Below, in pieces: positions 54,161 to 64,000 of a DNA stretch of 64,000 nt. Position numbers and translations under genes: made by a program. This DNA is from Viscum album. Lineage: Eukaryota > Streptophyta > Magnoliopsida > Santalales > Viscaceae. The notes under the pieces were generated by a model. The model searched no databases. It worked only from the letters and a program-made list of their open reading frames with translations, and was not told the DNA's origin. The stretch covers positions 1,759,718,772 through 1,759,782,771 of the forward strand of contig OY728165.1 of NCBI GenBank assembly GCA_963277665.1, given 5' to 3'. Position 1 is the first letter of the stretch; each line of letters opens with the position of its first letter.

Positions 54161-57049
54161 GGGAGAACTGACTTCGCAATCCTTATAAAATTGATGAATA
54201 TCATATCACTGGTCATTCAAAACAAGAATATCAATGAAAAAGAACTTGTTTGAACTCTAAATATATAGATACATGGATAGGGGATCACACTCAATGTCTA
54301 TGAGGGATTCCTAACCCAAACTAGATTAACCCACTATGTAGGGGATCTAATGCTATGGTATGTATGTCACAAGATTCATCATCCTACCATTTAAAGATGA
54401 CAATGATAGAGGATCACACCCCTGGACACACATTTGGATTTGTCACCCTATCATCGAGTAATCACAAAGATATGATCACATCCTAAAATTAGCACAAGAG
54501 GCCTCATTATACCCTCATAAGGATGGATCAAGGGAACACACCGTATAGAAACTATAATAAACATAAGATAATTGGGGACTCAAACTACCTATAAAAAATT
54601 AAATGGCTTGTATAGGGTATACCTGACATGTTCTTTCAAGATTAGATATACATATGTACTCTAGCCTATACCCATGTACTTCATCCCACAACGAGGTACT
54701 ACAACCAATGCCAATGTAAAATGGTATTCCATGTGTACTATAATCATGTTCATTTACATTGTCATGAATGAGTGCACTAGTAATATCATAGAAAATTATT
54801 GTTTTTGTGTACTCAGGTTGCTCATGTATACCTAGCCATGTATATTACCATGTTTCATGGGGGTTCTTTTTGAGTCACCGATCATGGGAAACACAACATG
54901 TAGTAGTTTTCACATGGCATGTGATAATTTTTTGTACATGTAATCCATCACAAACTTTAGGAGTGGTCTTAACTGTGTGTGTTATTTTAGAATACATATT
55001 GTACATGTTGGTATTTTTCTAGAAACATTCGCGGTCTCTACATGTGTGACCCACAAATATTTCACCTCTTAATATTCTATAAATTTGGTTGAGTAACTCG
55101 AATCTACGACCAACCATGACTGATTTATCACTAGTGACAATATTCCAGCCACCTGATGTACCAAAAAATCATCTCCCATTAAACTGAAAAACAGTTTCTC
55201 TAAACCATGAATGAAGATCACTTAATCCAAACTCCCAATCTACAATTTTCATTTTAACACGTTTTTCATTCTTCCTAGAAGGAATCCAAAACTATAGAAA
55301 TGATATACTTTTCTAAATATTTTATATGGAAGGATTGGATAAAAATAGTAAATAAAAACTTCAAGGGGAACATTTTCCACTATGTAGGCTGGATTCAATC
55401 AATTTCCTTGATATTTTATAGTGAATAATAAATAAATAATAGTAAACAAATCATAATGTTATAGATAAAAATAAGTCAAACATAAATCATTAATTTATAT
55501 AAAAATAAATTTTTTTGATGGATTGGTAGAAAATATCCATGGAACAAAAAATATGGGATTATGTCAATTGATGAAAATGTCTTTCCCTATGTTTGGATTG
55601 ATCAATGATGAAGAATGGTTCTACATCATTATTATCGGGAACACCCATTAACTCTATAAATGATGAAAATTCTTTTTCATAATGAACATTTCTCCAGGAT
55701 CTGTTGACAAATACCAAATATCTCCCCTATATTCACTCCAAATCCAACTAGCTGAGAATATAACTATATGATTTTCCCATAACTGGGATTAAATAGTGGT
55801 GATATTTTTCATTTAAATTAATGAAATAATAGAAAAATAAAAATAATTAATTAATTTAAAGATCATCCCATGACTAATGTCCCTCCAAACACCTGATGTA
55901 AATAATATTTATGCAATTCCTACTGTAAAAAAGGCATTCCAAATTTAATGTTGGTCTCAGATTTTCATTTCATGACTCAATTGAGGATTATGTATATTAT
56001 TTTATGAAAATTTTTTAACATGTGTTATAAATTTTTATTTATTTAGTATATATGTTTTGAGGGCCAGGGGGACCCAAAACCCAATGTTTAGTTAGTTCCT
56101 AGACTCAATAGACTTCATTAAAATATTCCAAGTATTAAAAATGGAAAATAGAGTCATGAAATTGTTCATTCCACAGTTGTTATCATTATAACGATGTATA
56201 ATACTACTAAAATGATTAGGGTATTGAGATTCTTTCTAGTTCCCCCACATCCACATGATTTTCTATGTACTCCCAATATTTGACCATAAACCAAGTAATG
56301 GAATCAAAATCCAATAAAAGATAGTCTCTTACAAATATTTTATCTCCATCGTTTATAATATGAAGGATACACAATCCACAATTTCCATCTCACTCTGATT
56401 GACAACATGTGATGTGTTGTGAACATTCCTCCTCTGGTATGGATCATGGAAGGCATCATATTCCCAGTTTAACTTTGGAGATTGTCATAATTATTATGGC
56501 ACCTCATAAAACCTATAAGTATGAAGAAAGTGAAAATGTTCCTTGATGATAACTACCACCCCATCCATATCTCTGCAATCCTCTTCTAGGTGAGACCTTT
56601 AAGAACACATTCACGGCCTTATTAAATTCCAAATAACTTCTTAATTTGTCCTAATAATACAAATCAATACTTTCGATAGTAATCATCTACTCTTGTTGAC
56701 CAGAACCACCTTTATAGTCATTTATTCTAACTCTAGTCCCATAGGTGATGATGCACCTAGACCGATTTAGCATTGTGGTGACCAATATGGACTCCCATAT
56801 AATCCCTAAAATGGTTCCATACTGAGGTATGAATGGTAACAATTTTCATAAAAAACACCCTTGGATTATAAGATCCTAAAAACCAATGGCTAAAGGCTAA
56901 CATGATGCATCAATGAAATTCCAAAAAAAGCTAAATGTTCTGCATAGTTTGGCTACATTTCTATGGGTGAAACTCTTTGATTGAATAAAAATATATCCCA
57001 AATGAATATTTTAATCCTCTCCATTATGAATAAATGAATAATGAATCAT
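54161..57049 (-). other. Element 3: rest of LTR and pol 3' part, unreadable
   Basis: This should hold the remaining 3' LTR, the chromodomain or integrase tail and the end of the integrase core. I could not identify the GPY/F module, the chromodomain or a polypurine tract. Frames of 71 codons (54807-55022 +) and shorter are not credible genes. Confidence 0.4.
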
Positions 57050-58500
57050 GATATGTAATTATTATCATAGAATCTCTCGGATTCCACAAAACATACAACA
57101 TGTAAAGGCATCAAATATTGTCCAATAAACTCATCTCTAGGATGGGAAAGATGGGGGACAACATTGTGAGTCATTATATGATCACCTAGATAACTACATG
57201 ACCTCTAGATTATCATGGAACCCACATCATAATGTCCTTATAGATATCATCCCAAATAGTATTTATGACCTGAATGGGTTTATCAAATAAGTTGGTTCTC
57301 TATCATCAAATGATGAAATATGAGGCATCAATAAACATTCTAAGCAACACACTTCTTCATCCATGGCCACCAAATCAATTCACCATGGTCTGATTATATA
57401 ATTTCCACTATTGAATGTAAATTTATTGTGGATTTATGATACACCCATAGTAATTTCCCTCACAGCATCACCGGTACCATATTCTGCCCTCGGAAAATAA
57501 TAATGTGCTCCCCACCACCAGAAAACACATAATGAAGACATTTAGTGGATATCTGAACACGAAGATTCTCGTAGCCCAGTACTCCAACTTGAACATCACA
57601 AGAACAATATGTAACTATATGGGAAATGAAAATCGATTATAGGTAAGATGTTCCATCCTCATCCACTATTCACAACTACAATGATTCTAGATTCTCTCGT
57701 GACTGACTCAACCAAAAAATAATATTTATTGCCGAGAGAATCTACTACCTCCTACCGCTACATGAGAATGTAGATACCATGAAATTCATAATACTTGAGT
57801 AAATAAAGTTACTAACTCTATCTAAAGTTAACATGTTTCTTAATAAGATATACAAGAGACTGTTTATATCAAAATAAACATAAAATGCTCACCCATAAGG
57901 TAGTTTCACCACATTTTTAGGGAGAAGACCACTAATTCTAACTAAAGATTGTGTGTTGGGTGTTTATACTTATGGTTTCTAATTTATCGAAAACCATATG
58001 TTATCAGAACATACCGATACATTATAAAACATCCATCATTAATTCTGGAGGCATCACAGAACACCACATATTCATCACCCTCCTCTATAAGTCTCATGAT
58101 TGGGAAACTAATCTACATCTACCCCAACCCCTGATAATCCCATTAGAACCTCTCCGTCCACACAAAATGACACCCCTTTGGGTCAAAGCAGTCAATGCTG
58201 ATGATAAACTAGAGAAATAAACCATGAATATCAATTATTATCACCAATTACAAAGGAATATTAAACTTTAGTCACATTACTAGGTGTCTCCCAAAATAAA
58301 AATCCATAAAACACTTTTGTTTCCACTACCAATCCCTCATCTAAGATGAACTTTCCATGGAAGTGGGCCAATCCAATCAATATATAACATGTAGAGAGTT
58401 TCCTATAAATATAGATCTATACGGAAATGTCTCACATGCTTCTCCTTTAATGTCGAGTATACTTTGATGTCATTGAACAAGATAACAACAACTAGTTCAT
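57050..58500 (-). pseudogene. pol: pol remnant of Element 3 (RT, RNase H, integrase)
   Basis: Minus-strand order: RT palm at about 58530-58430 (WIFQPFMN, then after a frameshift VVVILFNDIKVYS, the family's FIDDILVYS with one Asp lost, followed by KEKHVRHF). The connection and RNase H start at about 58190-57990 (CFDPKGCHFVWTE, then EEGDEYVVFCDAS). The integrase zinc finger region is at about 57372-57310 (WWPWMKKCVA, then CLIFHHLMIE). The integrase core is at about 57265-57060 (WDDIYKDIMMWVP, SRGHVVI-VII, then LEMSLLDNI). Stops interrupt every block. The RT to RNase H to integrase order is diagnostic of Ty3/gypsy, since copia places integrase first. Confidence 0.8.
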
Positions 58501-60929
58501 GAAAGGCTGAAAGATCCATTTCACGCATCCCATTAACAGTGTTGTTGAATTTATCAAACTGATGGGAAGTGGAATTTTCTCATAGTTAATTTAGTGAAAT
58601 AAATTTTTTTTCATAGATATATACTCATATTGAACTCATAGTTTTTGCATGACCGACCTAAGGTCAATCATTAAGAACCACCTTGACCATTTATACTAGT
58701 CATACTTGTCATCAATCCATAGAAGTGGAATCTTATTCATGATGATCCCTATATTCTAGTAATGGTAACCCACCCATTACCTCAAGATATTTAACATTCT
58801 TTTTGTGAAATAAACTAGGGCTACGAAGGGTGAAACACTGGGTCTAAAAAATCCCTTCCTATATAAACAATAAAACTATAAATTTAACCCAAAAATATCT
58901 ATATAATCCATATGACATGATAGTGATTATATTAGGGATTTAACTAGGTGTATGTCTATGAAAAAGGAAAAATTTTAGTGAGGATTTAATATTATAATGA
59001 CTTTAAGAATGATTTCCACATAATATATCACTCCTACAAGAATATGTAATCTCATAACATTTGTTATTGAAAGGGTAAAACTAAAACAAAGATGAGTAAA
59101 AAACAATATATTATTTCTTATCATCATGTCATACTATTCATCGGATTAATGATCCTAAATTAAGGAAAAAATCATCCCATTATTGTGAACACACTACATC
59201 CACTGACTTAAAAAACAATCTATTCATGAACTACCAATAGTCAGTCTATTTGTTGTATAATTTCATAATACCTAATTAATTCCATTATAACATCTCATAT
59301 GTATTAATATTCTCCAGGAGTCATGACACACTATATGAAAAGGTTTTGAACAAGGAATGTAGAAAGAAAACGTAGATCATTCCCATGTATATAAATACTA
59401 AAAATAATGTATAAGAGAAACATATCTAAATCATAACCATACATAGAAAATTTTGTTCATATACCACTACAGAATACATCTTTCGTCATCTCTACCATCC
59501 AAATCATTAATCCTAGCATTGTCCACATGGGGTAGTGAGGGAAATATATCAAATCATCATCCACCTCATACTACTATCCAAAATCTTTTAAAAAATATAT
59601 TCTACACCATAAAACACATTTCTCTATTCGATACCACTTCCATGTAATGACATTGAATATATCCATTTAATTGTATGGTGTGTTGGATAATCTCATAAAA
59701 GATTTCTCCGACAATCAAATTAATTGACTCAGTTCTCCCAAGACTGGTCAGATCAATTTTGATAGCCCTTATCTAGAGACACTCTATCATAATAAATGAT
59801 TCAAATTTTAATCTCTTGCATAGATCCATAATTTTGACTTCAGTTACTAGCTACCAAACACAAATCACTAACGTAACCACTACCAGTACCAACTACCAAC
59901 GACTGCTTCTCTAAGAATATGTCCCTCATTAAGGATCGTTCATGAATCCTAGTGGGAGTAGAAATTAAAATATATATCACACTATCCTTGATATCTTAAT
60001 AATGGGAAGAATAAATGTTTTGATCCCGAGAGAACATATTTAAAAAAAATATATTGGGGGAATTATATGAGGTTATAGAATCTCAAAGAATACTCTACCA
60101 CTATCTTACTTCCCTATTAAATCTGCAGAAACTCAAGGATGTGTGCTACATAAACATAGATAGGTATAACTTATCTAAGATCTGATTCTTCAACTCTATC
60201 TATGAAAGAGGTTGATCTTCATATATACAAGTCACCAGACTCCACCATTGACATGTGAATCTGTGAATAAAAATCACCGATTGAACCTATATTTGATTAG
60301 GATTTGTCAAAATAAGGATTATAACTCAGTAAATATCCTCATGCTAGTCCTCTACTACATGGGATACTAGCTCACCCTAAAACATACATGGTCACTACCA
60401 TTGAAAATTATGAACTATGCTCATACAATTCACATAATCTGTTGGTACTATTGGTACAAGATTAAATTCAATGGGTGATGGATAGACATCAGAACCACTT
60501 TGAGGTACCACCTCCTTCATAGGCCCCTATACAAAATCCAAATCACTAGGAAGTTCATACTCAACACCCTAATATAGAATCCTAGTGGGTTAGGAACCCA
60601 CATGAATTTATAAAAATTCATGATTTGTGAAAATTAATGAGTATATCTAAGTAGATGACTTTGGAATTAAATAGAAACCAAAACCCATTATAATATGATG
60701 CATGTACCAATGTTTTCCCTGTTAACCGTTCCTACTTGTATCAAGAAATCAAGAAGAATGTCATAGTTTTTATGAATTGATACATTGGCCAAGAAAACAA
60801 TACTAGGTTCCCTGGACTATGAAACAAAATAATGAAACAATACCTATATTTCTTACATTCCAAAACCTAATATCATAGCTATATAACATACAAACACTAG
60901 TCAAAAGATAGATATTATTTGATACAAAT
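58501..60929 (-). other. Element 3 gag/protease side, decayed
   Basis: By position this holds the RT amino-terminal part, protease, gag and part of the leader. I translated pieces on the minus strand and did not find a protease DTG or gag EF..L motif with confidence. The + strand is C-rich and G-poor, consistent with a purine-rich minus-strand coding sequence. Confidence 0.45.
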
Positions 60930-61640
60930 AGTTTATCACCAGATCAATCGGGACATGTGTAGCGAATGAAAACGATAGATGTGAAACCCCAATCCAACAT
61001 CCAATATGTCAGGGGCTTGATAAAATCCACAAGAAGCCATATAACACACTTGATAGGCCTTATCATAAGGAACTTATATTTCCACCCACATTTCTATCCA
61101 AAAATAAAAATTATTAAAGGTAAAATAAAATTGATAATAACAATTAATTTATACAAATTTATCCCAAAATAAATGAATTATAAATGTATAGGAATGAATA
61201 ATAGTCTAAATAAAATCACACTATATCTATTAATGAGTCCAACACTCTATGAAGGACGGTTCTGATGTCAAATGATACTCCCAGAACAAACCATAGTATA
61301 TCATGGTCAAATATTATCTACATACTTCTGGTCCACTGAGGGATCCATCATAAGGCATGTCATTTTCCAATGAATTTTCATGTCTGGAAAGCTCCCATGA
61401 ATGGTTAAGTATAAAAATACACAACTGGATACCCTAAAATCACCAAATAGTAAGAATCAAGAGATTTGTCAACTTATCATCATGATGCCATGTTAATTAG
61501 GATGTCATAAAATATAAATAATAGAAAAAATATACACAATAGTTATACACTGTATCAGGGTAAGGTGACAACTAGACAACCATCTAGGATTCTACTCAAG
61601 ATTTAGGGAAATGGTTATACGAGTGATGTATCTCTATGAC
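60930..61640 (-). repeat. right copy of the Element 3 repeat (leader plus start of 5' LTR)
   Basis: Partner of 53465-54160. It contains the primer-site-like sequence at 61258-61271, after which TGATACTCCC begins the presumed LTR. The copy ends in CTAGGATTCTACTC and about 40 further bases before CACTA-type sequence begins. Confidence 0.6.
61258..61271 (-). other. primer-binding site of Element 3
   Basis: GGTTCTGATGTCAA equals the complement of the plant gypsy tRNA-Met primer site (GGCTCTGATACCAA) at 11 of 14 positions, all three differences being transitions. It is followed after one base by TGATACTCCC, a plausible inverted LTR end. It faces the minus strand, in agreement with pol. Confidence 0.6.
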
Positions 61641-61667
61641 ACTTTCTAACACTTTGGGGAATATAAC

Positions 61668-61750
61668 AATTTGTAATGGGTTAGGGGTCCATCAGAAATA
61701 ACCTCTCAAAAGGGTTTATTTGTGATAGGCCCCTAACCCATCGAAAATAA
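61668..61750. repeat. inverted repeat within the subterminal array
   Basis: ATTTGTAATGGGTTAGGGG (from 61669) pairs with the complement of CCCCTAACCCATCGAAAAT (from 61731), giving a stem of about 19 bp with few mismatches and a loop of about 40 bases. Each arm also includes one subterminal motif. It could fold as a hairpin and yield small RNAs. Confidence 0.75.
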
Positions 61751-62030
61751 TATATATTTGTGATGGGGGGGGTTATGAGCTGTCGTAAAAGGAATGACAC
61801 CAAATATGTGCCAAACCACATGGAGTGGTATTTGCAACGGGTTCTTACGCTTGTACCAAATGCCAGGCGACAATTTTTATTATTTATGATGAGGTTCTTG
61901 TCTCTTCGAAAATAGTATGTCTATTGGCACTTACTTGTGATGGGTCCCATCAAAAATAATTTTTTGTGATCCACTATAATCAATGAGGGTTGTGGGAATT
62001 TGCGATGGGAACCGCCTCAAATAATATAAC

Positions 62031-62040
62031 CTATATATAC
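62031..62040 (+). promoter_or_regulatory. candidate TATA box of the CACTA-like element
   Basis: CTATATATAC lies just inside the subterminal array and is followed by about 65 bases of CT-rich leader (TTTCTCTTATTCC, then TTCTCTCTATATCTC). This matches the usual plant TATA plus pyrimidine-rich leader layout, with transcription going right into the element. The first ATG after it is at 62116. Confidence 0.5.
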
Positions 62041-62344
62041 CATCATCTATTTTTCTCTTATTCCACTTCTTTCTTAAATTCTCTCTATATCTCTTCTCAC
62101 AAATTTTCTTCAAGAATGTTTGATATTTTAAACTTTAAAATTGGAGAATAATCCATTTCTTTTATACTCTGAATGTCTTAGTTTAAACGTATTTATCCAT
62201 TTTTATTGTTTACTTAGTTTATATAATTTTAATTTATTTATAAATTTTGTTATTTAGATGCAATTAAATTAGTATTAGAATTAGATGATTGGTTTTTCAT
62301 TATTTTTTTTATGAATAATTATTTCTAAGTGTTAATAAAAATTA

Positions 62345-64000
62345 ATTAGTAGTAACTAGTAACAACTCATAATAACAAGTAATAAGTTGTAATAATTGGA
62401 AATACATTGTATTAATTAGTAATAAATTGAAATAAATAGTAACAAATTCAAATAATAATTAATAAATTGAAATAATTAGTAATGAATTGTAATAATTAGT
62501 AATAAATTTAAATAATTATTTATAAATTAAATAATTTTTAATAAATTGAAATAATTAATAATAAATTGAAATAATTAATAATTAATTGTAGAAAATAGCA
62601 ATAAATTTTCGTAATTAGTAATTAATTGTAATAATTAGTAATAATTATGGTTGATTGTTGTAATAATTTTTAATAATTTTTAATTAATAGTAATAATTTG
62701 TAACAATTAGTAACACATTGAAAAAAAGTTGCAATAATTACTAATAATTACTAATAATTAGTATTAGAATGCAATAATTTGTATTTAATAGTAATAAATA
62801 GTAATAATTTGTAATAATTAATAATAATTAATAATAATAAGCTATATATTACAAAAATTAGAAATAAATTGTAATAATTAGTAATAAATTTTAAAATTTA
62901 ATAATATGTTGTAATAATTAATAATACTTAGGATTAATTATATCTAATAAATGATAATAATTAGTAATAATAACTAATACTTAGTAATAATTGGTAATAA
63001 ATTATAATAATTACTAATAATTACTCATAATTAGTAAACATTACTAATAATTATTAATAAACTGTAATATATACTAATAATGAGTAATAATTTCTAATAA
63101 CTAGTAATAATTAGGACTAACTAGTAATAATTAAGATTAATAAGGGATAATTAAGATTAGTTAGTAATAATTATATTAATTAGTATTAATTATGAATAAT
63201 TAGGATTAATTAGAAATAATTAGTAACTATTCCCAATAATTTGTAATAATTAGTAATAAATAGTAATAATTAGAAATAATTTGTAATAATTTGTAATAAT
63301 TAGTAATAATTAGTAATAATTTGTAATAATTTGAAATAATTTGCAATAATTTGAAATAATTTTAATAATTTTTAATAATTTTTAATAATTAGTAATAATT
63401 AGTAAAAATTATTAATAATTAGCAATAATTAGTAATAATAAGCAATAATTGGTAATAATTTATAATTAATTGTAATTAGTAGTAATCATTAATTATTATT
63501 TTAATAATTACTAATAATTAGTCATAAATAGTACTTATTTGTAATAATTAGTAATATTTAGGACTAATTAGAAATAATCAGGATTACTTAGTAATAATTA
63601 GGATTAATTCGAAATAATTGAATTTCATAAGAAATAATTACGAACAATTAGGATTAATTTGGAGTAGTTAGTAATAATTTGTAATATTTAGTAAAAATTT
63701 GTAATAATTAGTAATAATTAGCAATAATTTGTAATAATTAGTAATAAATTTTATCAATTAGTAATAATCAGAAATGATTAGTAATAATTTTTAATAATTT
63801 GTAATAACGTGTAATAATTTATTTTAATTTTTAATAATTACTAATAATTTATAGTAATTAATAGAAATTTAAAATAATTACTAATAATTTGTAACAATTT
63901 CTAAATTTTTTATCAATTAGTAATAATTAGTAATAATTAGAAATAATTTGTAATAAAAAGGAATAATTTGTAATAATTATGAATAATTAGTAGTAATAAA
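62345..64000. repeat. degenerate minisatellite, 10-bp unit TAATAATTAG
   Basis: About 1.65 kb is built from variants of a 10-base unit, best preserved at about 63240-63310 and 63670-63740 (TAATAATTAG, TAATAATTTG, AAATAATTTG). Imperfect units predominate at the left, where the array fades in from T-rich sequence at 62180-62340. It continues past the window edge. G and C are nearly absent apart from the single G in most units. It has no spacers, so it is not a CRISPR array. It may sit in an intron or non-coding part of the CACTA-like element. Confidence 0.9.

Larger units (their letters stand above)
53465..61640 (-). mobile_element. Element 3: Ty3/gypsy element, interrupted at its 5' LTR side
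   Basis: Segments 53465-54160 and 60930-61620 are colinear direct repeats (for example AAAGGTAAAATAAAATTGAT in both, at 53655 and 61116). They flank about 6.8 kb whose minus strand encodes decayed RT, RNase H and integrase in the normal gypsy order. The right repeat is cut at about 61640-61650 by a CACTA-like element, so the rest of the 5' LTR lies outside the window. The repeats carry a primer-site-like motif (see 61258) in their interior, so part of each may be leader rather than LTR. I place the LTR proper from 53811 and from 61273. Gag and protease should lie at about 59.0-60.9 kb but were not readable. Confidence 0.75.
61650..64000 (+). mobile_element. CACTA-like (En/Spm) DNA transposon, 5' part, cut by the window edge
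   Basis: Beginning near CACTTTGGGG at 61650, the next 370 bases contain about ten diverged copies of a TTTGTGATGGG-type motif in both orientations: 61670, 61688, 61718, 61735, 61757, 61829, 61877, 61900, 61933 and 62000. Such dense direct and inverted subterminal GCGACGGG-like copies are typical of plant CACTA ends, where they bind the element's own protein (family knowledge). A TATA box and a CT-rich leader follow. No transposase coding appears before 64000, so the family rests on the subterminal array alone. The terminal CACTA is not intact (CACTT) and could instead begin at 61640. Confidence 0.6.

Noticed and set aside
57949..58220. + frames of 61 and 89 codons
   Set aside because: They are antisense to the RNase H segment of Element 3 (EYVVFCDAS on the minus strand).
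62345..64000. CRISPR-like array
   Set aside because: The 10-bp units abut directly with no unique spacers, and the context is a plant transposon, not a prokaryote.
1..64000. AT-rich protist, bacterial or organelle genome
   Set aside because: Plant-type gypsy chromoviruses with 2+ kb LTRs, a CACTA-like subterminal array and the absence of dense genes point to plant nuclear heterochromatin.
1..64000. tRNA, rRNA or other structured RNA genes
   Set aside because: No tRNA B-box GGTTCGA context with a foldable cloverleaf and no rRNA-like conserved stretch was seen on either strand by eye.

Overview
This window looks like heterochromatic intergenic DNA from a seed plant with a large, repeat-filled nuclear genome. 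It is strongly AT-rich, has almost no long open reading frames (the longest is 104 codons), and contains old, mutated plant transposable elements: two Ty3/gypsy chromovirus-type elements, a gag-only LTR element, a copia-like LTR and the start of a CACTA-like DNA transposon. I see no intact host gene, tRNA, rRNA or CRISPR array. The species cannot be named from the sequence. Assignment to a plant rests on chromodomain gypsy elements with 2+ kb LTRs starting TGTAATACCCC, and on GATGGG/CCCATC subterminal arrays (decayed from GACGGG/CCCGTC) of the kind found in plant CACTA elements.

Layout. 1-15084: AT-rich DNA with no recognisable gene; one possible transposon terminus at about 11.87-11.90 kb. 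15085-15757: a less decayed copia-like LTR, solo or truncated. 15758-19262: nothing recognised. 19263 to about 27520: Element 1 on the + strand, two LTRs of about 2.6 kb around a 3 kb interior that holds only a broken gag. 27521-34584: nothing recognised beyond simple repeats. 34585-44066: Element 2 on the - strand, a structurally complete but coding-dead chromovirus (LTR, leader, gag, protease, RT, RNase H, integrase, chromodomain, polypurine tract, LTR). 44067-53464: no recognised gene. 53465 to about 61640: Element 3 on the - strand, another gypsy element with recognisable RT, RNase H and integrase. Its LTR is interrupted at about 61640-61650 by a CACTA-like element that runs off the right edge and contains a degenerate 10-bp minisatellite over its last 1.65 kb.

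Nothing here forms a working operon or pathway. The order of events can be read in part. Elements 1 and 2 are very old: in short ungapped samples their paired LTRs differ at about a fifth to a quarter of positions. Element 3 predates the CACTA insertion. The copia-like LTR at 15 kb is much younger, because it keeps CpG and GpC dinucleotides that its surroundings have lost. Many stop codons in the gag and pol remnants fit C-to-T decay (CAG to TAG, CGA to TGA), as expected for methylated, silenced plant repeats. The least expected global feature is the scarcity of GpC, which is nearly as rare as CpG in the old DNA. No convincing new functional system was found; the points most worth checking are listed as findings.
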